Source: Polaribacter sp.
GTDB lineage: Bacteria; Bacteroidota; Bacteroidia; Flavobacteriales; Flavobacteriaceae
Direction: 5' to 3'
Length of the DNA: 64,000 nucleotides
NCBI GenBank assembly: GCA_028343155.1
Contig: JAOLXX010000010.1
Coordinates: 1 to 64,000 of the forward strand
The notes under the pieces are model-generated. The model did not search any database, was not told where the DNA came from, and was given only the letters and a program-made list of their open reading frames with translations. Position 1 is the first letter of the stretch. Every line of letters starts with the position of its first letter. Position numbers and translations under genes: made by a program. Shown here piece by piece: positions 27,895 to 37,874 of this stretch.

Positions 27895-29403
27895 ATGGCG
27901 TTTCAAATTATCAATTCTATAATTTCTTGGTTTTTAAAAAAAAGAAAGCATCAGATAGCCTTGTTTTTAAAATATCCTGTAGATGTTCAAGAGGAATTGC
28001 TTTTGCATCTTTTAAAGACTGCTAAAAACACAGAATTTGGTATCAAAAAAAGATTTTCATCTATCAACAATTATGCGGAATTTTCGGAAAATGTTCCTAT
28101 TCAGGAATACGAAACTTTTGAGCCTTTAATAGAACGTTGTAGAAATGGGGAACAAAATTTATTTTGGCCAACAGAGATAAAATGGTTTGCAAAATCTAGT
28201 GGAACTACCAATGCAAAAAGTAAATTTATACCTGTTTCTGAGGAAGCTTTAAGGTATTGTCACATGAAAGCAGGCAAAGACATGTTGTGTTTATATATTA
28301 ATAATAACAAGGATACTCAGCTCTTTACGGGTAAAGGTTTGCGGTTAGGAGGAAGCTCTGAAGTGTACCATGACAATGGCTCTCATTTTGGAGATTTGTC
28401 TGCCATTATTATAGAAAATATGCCTTTTTGGGCGGATTTTAGCTCCGCCCCAAGTCAAGAAGTTGCGCTAATGAGCGATTGGGAAACAAAAATGGATGCT
28501 ATTATTGATGAAACCATTACTGAAAATATTACAAGTTTAGCAGGCGTACCCAGTTGGATGTTGGTCTTATTGAATCGTATTTTGGAGAAAACAGGCAAAG
28601 AAAATATTCTAGAAGTCTGGCCAAATTTAGAAGTCTATTTTCATGGGGGTGTAAACTTCAATCCATACAGAGCACAGTATCAAAAAATTATACCAAAAAC
28701 TAATTTTAAATACTATGAAACCTACAATGCTTCTGAAGGTTTTTTTGCAATTCAAGATCGAAATAACTCAAAAGAGTTGTTATTGATGTTGGACTATGGA
28801 ATTTTCTATGAGTTCATTCCTATGGATAAATATGAGGGTGAAAATTCAAAAACAATACCACTCTCTGAAGTAAAAAAAGAAATTAATTATGCGATTCTAA
28901 TTACTACAAATAGTGGTTTGTGGCGTTATCTAATTGGTGACACCATTAAGTTTACTTCGACAGATCCCTATAGAATTAAAATCACGGGACGTACAAAACA
29001 TTTTATCAACGCTTTTGGTGAGGAGTTAATTATTGAGAATGCGGAAGAAGGCTTGAAAATGGCTTGTGAAAAAACCAACGCGATCATTAAAGAATATACG
29101 GTTGCCCCTATTTTTATGGACGGCACAAAAAGTGGCGGCCATGAATGGATTATTGAGTTTGTAGAAGCCCCAGAAAGCTTGTCTTTTTTCACTATAATTT
29201 TAGACAATACATTAAAAGCGATTAACTCAGATTACGAAGCTAAACGCTATAAAAATATGACGCTAATGCTTCCTAAAATCCATAGTGTTCGTAAAGGTTT
29301 TTTCTACGAATGGCTTAAGAAAAAAAATAAATTGGGAGGTCAGAACAAAATACCAAGACTCTCTAATTCTAGAGATTTTGTTGATGAACTTTTAAAGATT
29401 TAA
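27895..29403 (+). CDS. GH3-family acyl-acid-amide synthetase-like protein
   Basis: 502 residues of the adenylate-forming GH3 family known from plant auxin conjugation. The ATP/AMP signature SSGTTNAKSKFIPVS is near residue 100, followed by YNASEGFFAIQ and YRIKITGRTKHFINAFGEEL, which close the active site in the family. Bacterial members are common in Bacteroidota. Their acyl and amine substrates are unknown. Divergent from the DUF2797 gene with 83 bases between. Confidence 0.85.
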   Translation: MAFQIINSIISWFLKKRKHQIALFLKYPVDVQEELLLHLLKTAKNTEFGIKKRFSSINNYAEFSENVPIQEYETFEPLIERCRNGEQNLFWPTEIKWFAKSSGTTNAKSKFIPVSEEALRYCHMKAGKDMLCLYINNNKDTQLFTGKGLRLGGSSEVYHDNGSHFGDLSAIIIENMPFWADFSSAPSQEVALMSDWETKMDAIIDETITENITSLAGVPSWMLVLLNRILEKTGKENILEVWPNLEVYFHGGVNFNPYRAQYQKIIPKTNFKYYETYNASEGFFAIQDRNNSKELLLMLDYGIFYEFIPMDKYEGENSKTIPLSEVKKEINYAILITTNSGLWRYLIGDTIKFTSTDPYRIKITGRTKHFINAFGEELIIENAEEGLKMACEKTNAIIKEYTVAPIFMDGTKSGGHEWIIEFVEAPESLSFFTIILDNTLKAINSDYEAKRYKNMTLMLPKIHSVRKGFFYEWLKKKNKLGGQNKIPRLSNSRDFVDELLKI

Positions 29404-29424
29404 AAAATAAAATAAGTTATAAAA

Positions 29425-29844
29425 ATGACTACTATCCTACGATAAATAGTACTTTCAATTATATTCTTATTACTTAGCCTCATACACTTAAATTGGGCAA
29501 TGGGTAATAAATGGGGTTTTAAAGAGGCAATACCAATAAAAGAAAACGGAGATAGGGTTTTTAACCCTAAAAATTTTGACTCGATAATAGTTGGTTTAAT
29601 TCTTATTACTTTGGCTTGTTTTTATTTATTACAAGTGAATGCAATAGAATACAAACCACCAAAATGGAGTCACTTTTTTTTATGGATAATTCCTAGTCTT
29701 TTTTTACTGAGAGCAATTGGAGATTTTAAATATGTGGTTTTTTTTAAAAGTATAAAAACCACACTATTTGCAAAATGGGATAGCAAATCATTTTCTCCTT
29801 TATGTTTAAGTATTATTGGTTTTTTAATTGTCTTTTTAAACTAA
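29425..29844 (+). pseudogene. DUF3995 membrane protein with premature stop
   Basis: From ATG 29425 the frame reads MTTILR and hits TAA at 29443-29445. It then continues in the same frame as a hydrophobic helix (IVLSIIFLLLSLIHLNWAMG) and the DUF3995 body (NKWGFKEAIPIKENG, LRAIGDFKYVVFF, SPLCLSIIGFL) to 29844. The stop separates the first codons from an otherwise intact gene. A 114-residue product could start at ATG 29500, but it would lack the first membrane helix. It overlaps the 3' end of the convergent prenyl synthase gene by 4 bases. Confidence 0.65.
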
Positions 29845-30818
29845 ATCTTTCGTTCCACAACATAATCAATCATTGTAACCAAAGAGCTTTTATATTCAGA
29901 TGCTGGAAAATCTTTAAGAATTGCCAAAGCCTTGTTTTTGTAATCATTCATCTTAGTCGTTGTATATTCAATTCCACCATTTTCTTTTACAAAAGCAATG
30001 ACTTCTTTTACACGTTTTTTGTCTTTGTTGTGTTTTTTTATAGAATTAATCAACCAAGATTTCTCTTTTTTAGTACATATATTTAAAGTATGAATTAAAG
30101 GCAACGTCATTTTTTGTTCTTTAATATCGATACCCGTTGGTTTTCCTATTTTTTCATCGGAGTAATCAAATAAATCGTCTTTAATTTGAAAGGCAACACC
30201 AATATATTCTCCAAATTTTCTCATTTTCCGAATACAATCTTGGTTTGCTCCAACAGAAGCAGCTCCAATACCACAGCAAGCAGCAATTAATGTTGCGGTT
30301 TTTTTCCTAATAATATCAAAATAAACAGCCTCTGTAATATCTAATTTTCTGGCTTTTTCTATTTGCAACAATTCGCCTTCACTCATTTCACGAACGGCTA
30401 TGGAGATTAATTTTAACAAATCAAAGTCATTATTGTCAATAGACAATAAGAGTCCTTTAGATAATAAAAAATCACCCACTAAAATAGCAATTTTGTTTTT
30501 CCACAGTGCATTTACAGAGAAAAAACCTCTACGCCTGTTGCTTTCGTCGACAACATCATCATGGACTAAAGTTGCTGTATGAATTAACTCAACAACAGAA
30601 GCGCCTCTGTATGTTCGCTCATCAAAACCACCATTAGAAACCATCTTTGCGACTAAAAAAACAAACATTGGTCGCATTTGTTTTCCTTTCCTACGCACTA
30701 TATAATATGTAATTCTGTTTAACAGTGGAACTTTAGACAACATAGAATCTTTGAATTTTTCTTCAAAGAGTTCCATCTCAGTTAAAATGGGAAGTTTAAT
30801 TTGTTCTACTGGATTCAT
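29841..30818 (-). CDS. Polyprenyl diphosphate synthase
   Basis: 325 residues of the trans-isoprenyl diphosphate synthase family. First Asp-rich motif VHDDVVDESNRRRG and second QIKDDLFDYSD, both complete. It elongates prenyl diphosphates, probably the octaprenyl or heptaprenyl chain of menaquinone. Product chain length cannot be read with confidence from the sequence. Confidence 0.92.
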   Translation of the reverse strand: MNPVEQIKLPILTEMELFEEKFKDSMLSKVPLLNRITYYIVRRKGKQMRPMFVFLVAKMVSNGGFDERTYRGASVVELIHTATLVHDDVVDESNRRRGFFSVNALWKNKIAILVGDFLLSKGLLLSIDNNDFDLLKLISIAVREMSEGELLQIEKARKLDITEAVYFDIIRKKTATLIAACCGIGAASVGANQDCIRKMRKFGEYIGVAFQIKDDLFDYSDEKIGKPTGIDIKEQKMTLPLIHTLNICTKKEKSWLINSIKKHNKDKKRVKEVIAFVKENGGIEYTTTKMNDYKNKALAILKDFPASEYKSSLVTMIDYVVERKI

Positions 30819-30896
30819 GTACTACAAAAATACTAAATATAAATAAGAAGTCATTGATTTAAAAGAAGTTGAAAATCAGTGAAATTTGAGTTTTTT

Positions 30897-31934
30897 TTAA
30901 GCTTTATTTGCCAATTGCCCACAAGCAGCATCAATATCTTTACCTCTACTTCTTCTTACGTTTACAGTAATGTCATGCATCTCTAAGTTAGAAATATAAT
31001 TATTGATTGCTGCCGAACTTGCTTGCTGAAACTCGCCGTCATCAATAGGGTTATATTCTATTAAATTTACTTTACAAGGCACCGCTTTACAAAAATTAAC
31101 TAAGGCTTTTATGTCTTCTTTTTGGTCGTTAATTCCTTTCCAAACAATATATTCGTACGTAATTTCTCGTTGGGTTTTTTCGTACCAATACTCCAAAGAT
31201 TCACGTAAATCTTTTAAGGGAAACGTTGTATTGAATGGCATTATAGAAGTCCTAACTTCATCTATAGCAGAGTGTAAAGAAACAGCTAAATTGAACTTCA
31301 CTTCTTCATCTGCCATCATTTTTATCATTTTAGGCACGCCAGAAGTAGAGACGGTAATTCTTTTTGAAGACATGCCTAAACCCTCTGGAGATGTAATCAT
31401 TTCTATAGATTTCATCACGTTTTTATAGTTCATTAAGGGTTCTCCCATCCCCATAAAAACGATGTTTGTCAATTTTTTTTGATGATACAATCTACTTTGT
31501 TTGTCTATCACAACAACTTGATCGTAAATTTCATCAGGATTTAAATTACGCATTCTTTTTAAACGTGACGTTGCACAGAATAAACAATCTAAACTACAAC
31601 CAACTTGACTAGAAACACAGGCTGTCGTTCTTTTTTCTGTGGGTATCAAAACAGATTCAACCACAAAACCATCGTGTAATTTAATTCCATTTTTTATAGT
31701 TCCATCCTTACTTTTTTGCATGGAATCTACTTTAATGTGATTGATTACAAAGTTTGCTTCTAACATTTCTCTGGTTTCTTTAGAAATGTTTGTCATCGCT
31801 TCAAAAGTATGCAAAGACTTACTCCAAAGCCACTCATATACTTGATTTCCTCTAAAAGATTTATCGCCATTTTCTACAAAAAAATCACGTAATTGTTCTT
31901 TAGTTAAGGCTCTTATGTCTTTCTTTTTATCCAA
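30897..31934 (-). CDS. rlmN: Dual-specificity 23S rRNA/tRNA (adenine-C2)-methyltransferase RlmN
   Basis: Radical-SAM methylation of A2503 in 23S rRNA and A37 in some tRNAs. 345 residues. The CX3CX2C cluster is at Cys113, 117 and 120 (VGCSLDCLFCATS). The two mechanistic cysteines are Cys106 (TACVSSQ) and Cys338 (AACGQL). All are present, so the enzyme should be active. The queA terminator lies upstream, so it is transcribed separately. Confidence 0.96.
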   Translation of the reverse strand: MDKKKDIRALTKEQLRDFFVENGDKSFRGNQVYEWLWSKSLHTFEAMTNISKETREMLEANFVINHIKVDSMQKSKDGTIKNGIKLHDGFVVESVLIPTEKRTTACVSSQVGCSLDCLFCATSRLKRMRNLNPDEIYDQVVVIDKQSRLYHQKKLTNIVFMGMGEPLMNYKNVMKSIEMITSPEGLGMSSKRITVSTSGVPKMIKMMADEEVKFNLAVSLHSAIDEVRTSIMPFNTTFPLKDLRESLEYWYEKTQREITYEYIVWKGINDQKEDIKALVNFCKAVPCKVNLIEYNPIDDGEFQQASSAAINNYISNLEMHDITVNVRRSRGKDIDAACGQLANKA

Positions 31935-31999
31935 AATAGAAAATTATTAGAGATTAAAAACTGAAAGATTAAAAAGAAACTTAGTGAAAAATAATTCAC

Positions 32000-32034
32000 A
32001 AAAAAACTGGCACTTAAAGTTAAGAACCAGTTTC
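32000..32034 (-). terminator. Rho-independent terminator after queA
   Basis: Arms AAACTGG (32004-32010) and CCAGTTT (32027-32033) with an inner CTTAA/TTAAG pair, followed on the minus strand by a long T-run. Confidence 0.85.
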
Positions 32035-32095
32035 ATTTAATCTTTTAATATTCCAATTCGTAAATGGTTTAATATTTCAATCTATCAATTAAAAA

Positions 32096-33145
32096 TTATA
32101 TAATTAACATAGCATCTCCATACGTAGAAAACCTATATTTTTCTTTTATTGCTACTTTGTATGCTTCCATTACAAAATCATAACCTCCAAAGGCTGCTGC
32201 TTGCATTAATAAGGTAGATTTAGGTGTATGAAAGTTGGTAATCATTGCAGTTGCAATACTAAAATCATGCGGAGGAAAAATAAATTTATTTGTCCAACCT
32301 GTAAAACCATTCAATTCACCTTTAGATGAAACTGAAGATTCTATTGTTCTCATTACCGTTGTACCAACAGCACAAACTCTTCTTTTCTCTTTTTTTGCGA
32401 TGTTAATTCTAGCAGCAGTTGCATCTGAAATAATAATTTGCTCAGAATCCATTTTATGCTTTGATAAGTCTTCAACCTCTACTGGGCTAAATGTACCTAA
32501 ACCAACATGTAATGTCGTTTCTGCAAACTCAACTCCTTTAATTTCTAGACGCTTAATTAAATGTTTAGAAAAGTGTAAACCAGCACTAGGTGCTGCTACA
32601 GCTCCTTCATGTTTTGCAAAAATAGTTTGGTATCGTTCATCATCTAAAGCTTCTACCTCTCGACCAATCGCTTTGGGTAATGGGGTTTGACCTAATTGTA
32701 ATAATTTTGCTCTAAACTCTTCATAAGAACCTTCAAATAAGAAACGTAAAGTTCTTCCTCTAGAAGTTGTATTATCGATCACCTCAGCGACAAGGCTATC
32801 ATCTTCACCAAAAAATAATTTATTACCTATTCTGATTTTTCTAGCTGGATCTACTAAAACATCCCATAGTCTATTTTCAGCATTTAATTCTCTTAGTAAG
32901 AAAACTTCTATTCTAGCACCTGTTTTTTCTTTGTTACCAAACATTCTTGCTGGAAAAACTTTGGTATTATTTAACATCATAACATCCCCTTCATCGAAAT
33001 AATTTATGACGTCTTTAAAAACCTTATGTTCTATGGTTCCTTCTTTTCTGTTCAAAACCATTAAACGAGATTCGTCTCTATGCTCTTCGGGGTATTGAAC
33101 TAATAACTCTTCAGGTAATTCAAATTCAAAATGCGATAATTTCAT
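32096..33145 (-). CDS. queA: S-adenosylmethionine:tRNA ribosyltransferase-isomerase QueA
   Basis: Transfers and isomerises the ribosyl group of SAM to make epoxyqueuosine in tRNA. 349 residues from ATG 33145 ([15 protein letters not shown]). An upstream frame start at 33169 adds eight residues and is not favoured, because the promoter TATATTTG (33167-33174) overlaps it. Family blocks [27 protein letters not shown] and [10 protein letters not shown] are all present. Confidence 0.95.
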   Translation of the reverse strand: MKLSHFEFELPEELLVQYPEEHRDESRLMVLNRKEGTIEHKVFKDVINYFDEGDVMMLNNTKVFPARMFGNKEKTGARIEVFLLRELNAENRLWDVLVDPARKIRIGNKLFFGEDDSLVAEVIDNTTSRGRTLRFLFEGSYEEFRAKLLQLGQTPLPKAIGREVEALDDERYQTIFAKHEGAVAAPSAGLHFSKHLIKRLEIKGVEFAETTLHVGLGTFSPVEVEDLSKHKMDSEQIIISDATAARINIAKKEKRRVCAVGTTVMRTIESSVSSKGELNGFTGWTNKFIFPPHDFSIATAMITNFHTPKSTLLMQAAAFGGYDFVMEAYKVAIKEKYRFSTYGDAMLII

Positions 33146-33166
33146 ATATATTTGTGTATAAAGCGG

Positions 33167-33198
33167 CAAATATACGATATCACAATAGGCGTTGTCAA
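33167..33198 (-). promoter_or_regulatory. Promoter of queA
   Basis: Minus strand: TTG (33196-33198), 21-base spacer, TATATTTG (33167-33174). Confidence 0.6.
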
Positions 33199-33214
33199 GT
33201 GTTTGACTGTTTAT

Positions 33215-34444
33215 TTACAGTTTCTCTATTTTAATGCCAATTTGTTGCATGTCGTCCCAAAATTTTTGATACGATTTTGTCACCACTTCTGCCTCTAAAA
33301 TTTTAATGGGAACTTTCAATGCCAAAGGCGCAAAAGCCATTGCCATCCTATGGTCTTTGTATGTTTTTATAGCAACATTTGAATTTATTTTTGAAGATAT
33401 TTCTAAATGTAAACTCCTATCTGTCACAGAAATATTAGCGCCTAAATTTGTCAATTCTTCTTTGAGTGCTTCCAGCCTGTCTGTTTCTTTAATTTTTAGG
33501 GTATGAAGCCCCACTAATTTACAGGCAATATTTTCTGAAAAACAAGTTACAGCAATTGTCTGCGCAATATCAGGTGCGTTTTTTAAATCAATTTCTAACG
33601 TTTCTTTTTTAGCTACACGCTCTTTTCTTAAGGTGATAAAATTATCACCGAAAATAGTTGTTACTCCAAAATGTTGGTAAATTTCTGCCAAACAAGAATC
33701 TCCTTGTAAACTTTCTTTTTTGTACGCAGATAATTCAATTTCAGACCCGATATCTGAAGAAGCAATAATTGAATAAAAATAACTCGCAGAAGACCAATCA
33801 GATTCAACAACTACCGTTTGTTTCGTGATTGACTTTTTAGGAGTAACTTGAATAGAATTTCCTTCAAAACTAGTTTCTATTCCTAGTTGATTCAACAAAC
33901 TCAAAGTCATCTTAATATAAGGAACCGAAGTGATTTTTCCTATCAATTTAATTTCTAAACCGTCTGCTAGTTTTGAGGCAATCAATAACAATGAAGAAAT
34001 ATATTGACTGCTGACGTTTCCATTAATTTCAACTTTACCTTTTATTATTTTAGTTCCTTTAATTCTAATTGGTGGATAACCTTCTTTCGCTTCATAAGAA
34101 ATAACTGCACCAACATCTTTTAATGCATTTACTAAGATTTCAATGGGCCTGTTTTGCATTCTTTCAGAGCCTGTTAAAACAACTTCTTTGCCTTCTTTTA
34201 CAGCAAAATAGGAAGTTAAAAAACGCATTGCAGTTCCTGCATGACCAATATTTACGGTTTCTTTATCTGTAGAAAGTGCATGTTGCATGTGCACAGAATC
34301 ATCAGAATCGGATAAGTTATCGATGGTAATTTCTGGAAATAAATTTTGAAGAATTAACAACCTGTTCGATTCACTTTTAGAACCAGAGATGATTATTTTC
34401 TCATGAATCTTTTTATTTCCAACAACATTTAACAATATATCCAT
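33215..34444 (-). CDS. aroA: 3-phosphoshikimate 1-carboxyvinyltransferase (EPSP synthase)
   Basis: Sixth step of the shikimate pathway. 409 residues with SGSKSESNRLLIL, the inhibitor-loop region GHAGTAMRFL, and the C-terminal TYKDHRMAMAFAPL. The conserved Pro of the E. coli GNAGTAMRP loop is Phe here, as I recall for Bacteroidota enzymes. A consensus promoter lies upstream at 34483-34512. Monocistronic by spacing. Confidence 0.94.
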   Translation of the reverse strand: MDILLNVVGNKKIHEKIIISGSKSESNRLLILQNLFPEITIDNLSDSDDSVHMQHALSTDKETVNIGHAGTAMRFLTSYFAVKEGKEVVLTGSERMQNRPIEILVNALKDVGAVISYEAKEGYPPIRIKGTKIIKGKVEINGNVSSQYISSLLLIASKLADGLEIKLIGKITSVPYIKMTLSLLNQLGIETSFEGNSIQVTPKKSITKQTVVVESDWSSASYFYSIIASSDIGSEIELSAYKKESLQGDSCLAEIYQHFGVTTIFGDNFITLRKERVAKKETLEIDLKNAPDIAQTIAVTCFSENIACKLVGLHTLKIKETDRLEALKEELTNLGANISVTDRSLHLEISSKINSNVAIKTYKDHRMAMAFAPLALKVPIKILEAEVVTKSYQKFWDDMQQIGIKIEKL

Positions 34445-34482
34445 TTCCTAAATTCTATAAACTGGGTTTCATTTCAAAGTGC

Positions 34483-34512
34483 CAAAGTTAACATTCAAAA
34501 GAAATCTAACAA
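34483..34512 (-). promoter_or_regulatory. Promoter of aroA
   Basis: Minus strand: TTG (34510-34512), 19-base spacer, TAACTTTG (34483-34490), a full match to the Bacteroidota consensus, ~40 bases before the ATG. Confidence 0.7.
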
Positions 34513-34653
34513 AGTTTCTGAGCACTATTTTAGTGTAATAAATTGAAACCGCTCTAATTAAGTATTTATAAAAATATTGCGATGTATTCTTAGAGATATT
34601 TCTAACTCACAATTGATTTTCAATGAGAAAGAAAATCTTAGTTTTTATTTGTT

Positions 34654-34661
34654 TATTTTTG
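34654..34661 (+). promoter_or_regulatory. Candidate -7 element (TATTTTTG) for the CLC gene
   Basis: TATTTTTG lies 59 bases before the CLC start. No -33 TTG at normal spacing. No fluoride-riboswitch signature was seen in 34445-34720. Confidence 0.4.
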
Positions 34662-34719
34662 CGCTACAAAGTAAATTGATACCATTTCTAGGTTTTTATT
34701 TCAGTGGGTGTAAAATATT

Positions 34720-36021
34720 ATGAATAAAATTAAAAAATTCTTTCGTTCGTTTGAGCAAAGCTTTTCGCTACTTTTTCTTTTAAAATGGACTGGTATTTGT
34801 TTACTCATTGGTGCATTTACAGGGAGTGCATCTGCTGTTTTTTTATGGACTTTAGAATGGGCAACAAATTATAGAGAAACTAATATATGGGTTATTACAC
34901 TACTGCCCATTGCGGGGCTGGTTATTGGTTTATCTTATCATTATTACGGAGAAAATGTCGTCAAAGGAAACAATTTATTGCTCGATGAATATCATTCTCC
35001 ACAAAAAATTATTCCTTTTAAAATGGCTCCTATGGTCTTTTTAGGAACCATTCTTACCCATTTATTTGGTGGATCTGCGGGACGAGAAGGTACTGCTTTA
35101 CAAATAGGGGGTGCCATTGCAGATCAGTTCACTAAACTATTTAAACTTTCTGATTTAGATCGAAAAATTATAATAATTGCCGGGATCAGCGCAGGTTTTT
35201 CATCTATTTTTGGAACCCCTTTAGCAGGTGCTATTTTTGCATTGGAAGTTATGGTAATAGGAAGAATAAAATTTAATGCGATGCTCCCTAGTTTTTTAGC
35301 TGCTGTTTTTGCAAACTATTTTTGTAATCTTTGCGATATCGCTCATCATACGCACTATACAATTTCTACGATTACAGCAATAACACCAACAACTGTTTTA
35401 TGGTCTTTATTAGCAGGTATTATATTTGGACTGGTAAGTATGTTGTTTTCAAAATCTACTCATTTATGGGGAGATTTATTTAAAAAATATATTTTATACC
35501 CGCCGCTTCGTCCCTTAATTGGTGGGGTAGTCTTAGCGGTAATTGTCTATTTGATGGGCACTACAAAATATATAGGATTGGGATTACCAACAATTGTGGA
35601 TGCCTTCAATATTGATTTGAGTTCTTATGACTTTTTCTTGAAATTATTGTTCACTTCTTTTACATTAGGTGCTGGATTTAAAGGAGGAGAAGTCACTCCT
35701 TTATTTTTCATCGGGGCGACCCTCGGAAATGCTTTAATTTGGTTTATCCCTTTGCCTATGGGATTACTAGCAGGAATGGGTTTTGTAGCCGTTTTTGCTG
35801 GAGCAACCAATACGCCGATTGCTTGTACCTTTATGGGTATTGAATTATTTGGAATAGAATCTGGAGTTTTTATTGCCTTAGCTTGTGCATCCTCTTATTT
35901 GTTTTCTGGGCATTCTGGCATTTACACTTCTCAAATTATTGGAAGTCCAAAACATTTGTTTTTTAAAAATGAAAAAGGAAGCACTCTTGCGGATGTAGCA
36001 AAGCTTCGGAGTAAAAAATAG
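34720..36021 (+). CDS. CLC-family anion transporter with fluoride-exporter signatures (CLC-F-like)
   Basis: 433 residues, ~10-12 membrane segments. The chloride-type filter GSGIP is replaced by GNNLL (84-88, in VKGNNLLLDE). The gating motif is GREGT (121-125, Glu123). The GxFxP motif is GGEVTP (322-327) with an extra Glu324. Asn in the first motif and Glu in the third are features described for CLC-F fluoride/proton antiporters. Fluoride export is therefore the best guess, although crcB-type regulation is not seen upstream. General chloride transport is less likely. Confidence 0.82.
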   Translation: MNKIKKFFRSFEQSFSLLFLLKWTGICLLIGAFTGSASAVFLWTLEWATNYRETNIWVITLLPIAGLVIGLSYHYYGENVVKGNNLLLDEYHSPQKIIPFKMAPMVFLGTILTHLFGGSAGREGTALQIGGAIADQFTKLFKLSDLDRKIIIIAGISAGFSSIFGTPLAGAIFALEVMVIGRIKFNAMLPSFLAAVFANYFCNLCDIAHHTHYTISTITAITPTTVLWSLLAGIIFGLVSMLFSKSTHLWGDLFKKYILYPPLRPLIGGVVLAVIVYLMGTTKYIGLGLPTIVDAFNIDLSSYDFFLKLLFTSFTLGAGFKGGEVTPLFFIGATLGNALIWFIPLPMGLLAGMGFVAVFAGATNTPIACTFMGIELFGIESGVFIALACASSYLFSGHSGIYTSQIIGSPKHLFFKNEKGSTLADVAKLRSKK

Positions 36022-36041
36022 CTACTAAGTCTAAATTGTTT

Positions 36042-37004
36042 TTACAATTCTAACTCATCTGCATCGATCCAATTTTTCTTTTGAATAACAGTTCCTTTGT
36101 CTAAAATAATAACTCCAGGGTTAGCTCTAATCATTGTTTTTAGGGTTGTTTCATCACAGAATAAAAAGTCGAAAGGTAAATTGTATTTCTCTTTTGCAAG
36201 TAGTAAATCATCTGAAAAAGAAGCAGAAACTCCATAGACAATATATCCTTTTTTAATTGCTTTTGTTGTAATTTCTTTAATTTTTGGAAATCCTTCTGAA
36301 GCTGCCTTATCTAAATTATAAATAATAATAAGGAGTACTTTTTCATTTTTCAATAATTGGGGCGCTAAATCTGCTTGTGCATCTTCTAGCATAAAATCGT
36401 GCACAGGAGGGGTGCTTCCGTCTATTGGAAAAACCATTCCTTCTGGAATATTTTTACCGATAGCATAAGCTCTAAAATCTATTAAAGGTAAATGAGTTAA
36501 AACATGTTGTATAATATATAAGAATACTGCCAATGATAAAAAGGTAATTACTTTTGGAATTTTCCCTTTAAAAATAGGTTTTATTAATTTTACTTTTATA
36601 AATAAAATAAAAATAAACGCTATTAAAATAACATTTTTATAGAAGGTATCCCAAGGAGTCAATTTTATGGCATCCCCAAAACAACCACAGTCTAATACTT
36701 TATTGTAATAGGCAGAATACCAAGTTAAAAATAAAAAAACGAGGGTTAGAATTAACAAGCTCCAAACAGTGAATTTTGATTTATAGCCAATTAAAACCAT
36801 GACACCTAATAGGATTTCTGCAACAATTAAAACAATGGCAAAGGGCAGAGCATACGGAATTAAAAACTCCATATTTAAAACCGATTCAGAAAAATATTCT
36901 TGAAATTTATATTGAGAACCTATTGGGTCTACTAATTTTACAAAGCCTGAGAAAATGAACAAGGCGCCTACAAGTATTCTTGAAAGTTGTACAAGTATTT
37001 TCAT
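36042..37004 (-). CDS. DoxX-family membrane protein with C-terminal thioredoxin-like domain (BT_3928 type)
   Basis: 320 residues. Four membrane helices (~5-145) hold FIFSGFVKLVDP and the conserved LDCGCFGD. A fifth helix (~155-170) leads to an extracytoplasmic domain with a thioredoxin-like pattern (KVLLIIIYNLD, NPGVIILDKGTVI) but no CxxC. The architecture matches the Bacteroidota BT_3928 family, usually annotated DoxX-like. The role is unproven; disulfide or quinone-linked redox is suggested by relatives such as MauE. Confidence 0.83.
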   Translation of the reverse strand: MKILVQLSRILVGALFIFSGFVKLVDPIGSQYKFQEYFSESVLNMEFLIPYALPFAIVLIVAEILLGVMVLIGYKSKFTVWSLLILTLVFLFLTWYSAYYNKVLDCGCFGDAIKLTPWDTFYKNVILIAFIFILFIKVKLIKPIFKGKIPKVITFLSLAVFLYIIQHVLTHLPLIDFRAYAIGKNIPEGMVFPIDGSTPPVHDFMLEDAQADLAPQLLKNEKVLLIIIYNLDKAASEGFPKIKEITTKAIKKGYIVYGVSASFSDDLLLAKEKYNLPFDFLFCDETTLKTMIRANPGVIILDKGTVIQKKNWIDADELEL

Positions 37005-37105
37005 ATGATATCACTCTATTTATTTGAACTTAAAATTAAAAAACTTATCCCAATGACAAATAATTTGTAACGCTACCAGTTTACTAGCATTGCAGCTTCA
37101 GAACT

Positions 37106-37645
37106 TTACGAACCCTCCAAGTGAATCATTGCAAAAACCGCATAATTAATCATGTCTTGATAATTTGCGTCTATTCCTTCTGAAACAATCGTTTTCCCTT
37201 TGTTGTCTTCAATTTGTTTTACACGTAATAATTTTTGTAAAATCAAATCGGTTAAACTAGAAACACGCATTTCTCTCCAAGCTTCACCATAATCATGATT
37301 TTTATTTAGCATCAATTCTTTGGTAATTTCACTATGCTTATCATATAAAATGATTGCTTCTGCTGAGCTTAAATCAGGATTTTCAACAACGCCGTTTTCA
37401 ATCTGAATTAATGCCATAATAGCATAATTAACAATTCCAATGAACTCAGATTTTTCTCCTTCATCAACTTTCTGAACCTCATTTTCCTGTAATTGACGAA
37501 TTCTTTGTGACTTAATGAAAAGCTGATCTGTTAACGATGGCAAACGTAAAATACGCCACGCAGAGCCGTAGTCAGACATTTTCTTAATAAATAAACTTCT
37601 ACATTCGTTTATTACAGTGTCGTATTGTTTTAAGGTGTTTTGCAT
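37106..37645 (-). CDS. DUF1599 family protein with internal duplication
   Basis: 179 residues from ATG 37645 (MQNTLKQYDTVINECR). A longer frame to 37696 adds 17 residues and is less likely. Two copies of the DUF1599 unit are visible: SDYGSAWRILRLPSLTDQLFIK (~20-42) and NHDYGEAWREMRVSSLTDLILQK (~111-133), each followed by a NYAxxAxIxIE helix. The function is unknown. It is divergent from folP, an arrangement I recall as common in Flavobacteriaceae, suggesting a link to folate or nucleotide metabolism. Confidence 0.88.
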   Translation of the reverse strand: MQNTLKQYDTVINECRSLFIKKMSDYGSAWRILRLPSLTDQLFIKSQRIRQLQENEVQKVDEGEKSEFIGIVNYAIMALIQIENGVVENPDLSSAEAIILYDKHSEITKELMLNKNHDYGEAWREMRVSSLTDLILQKLLRVKQIEDNKGKTIVSEGIDANYQDMINYAVFAMIHLEGS

Positions 37646-37874
37646 TTTTGTGAAAAAGTATTTTTCCAAATGTAGTAAATCTTCAATGCTTTTCATTTAT
37701 TTTTACCAAGAATTTATCAACGCATTTATAAACGATATAAAAGGACAAATAAATTATGAACAAGCAATAATCAATCGAATTATTATTGATTGTAAGTTCT
37801 AAAAAAAGGGAATGAAACAAAGAATTACTAAGCACCAAAGATTTTGCTTGTAATACATAAAATGAGACTATAAA

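Noticed and set aside
32235..32690. 151-codon open frame on the plus strand inside queA
   Set aside because: Antisense shadow of an intact, well-recognised gene; no promoter or start context of its own.
34445..34719. Fluoride (crcB) riboswitch upstream of the CLC gene
   Set aside because: No GGCGATGG-type 5' motif or matching 3' pairing was found by eye.
37617..37802. Small plus-strand open frame upstream of folP
   Set aside because: Begins inside the DUF1599 gene on the opposite strand, has no family resemblance and no suitable start region.
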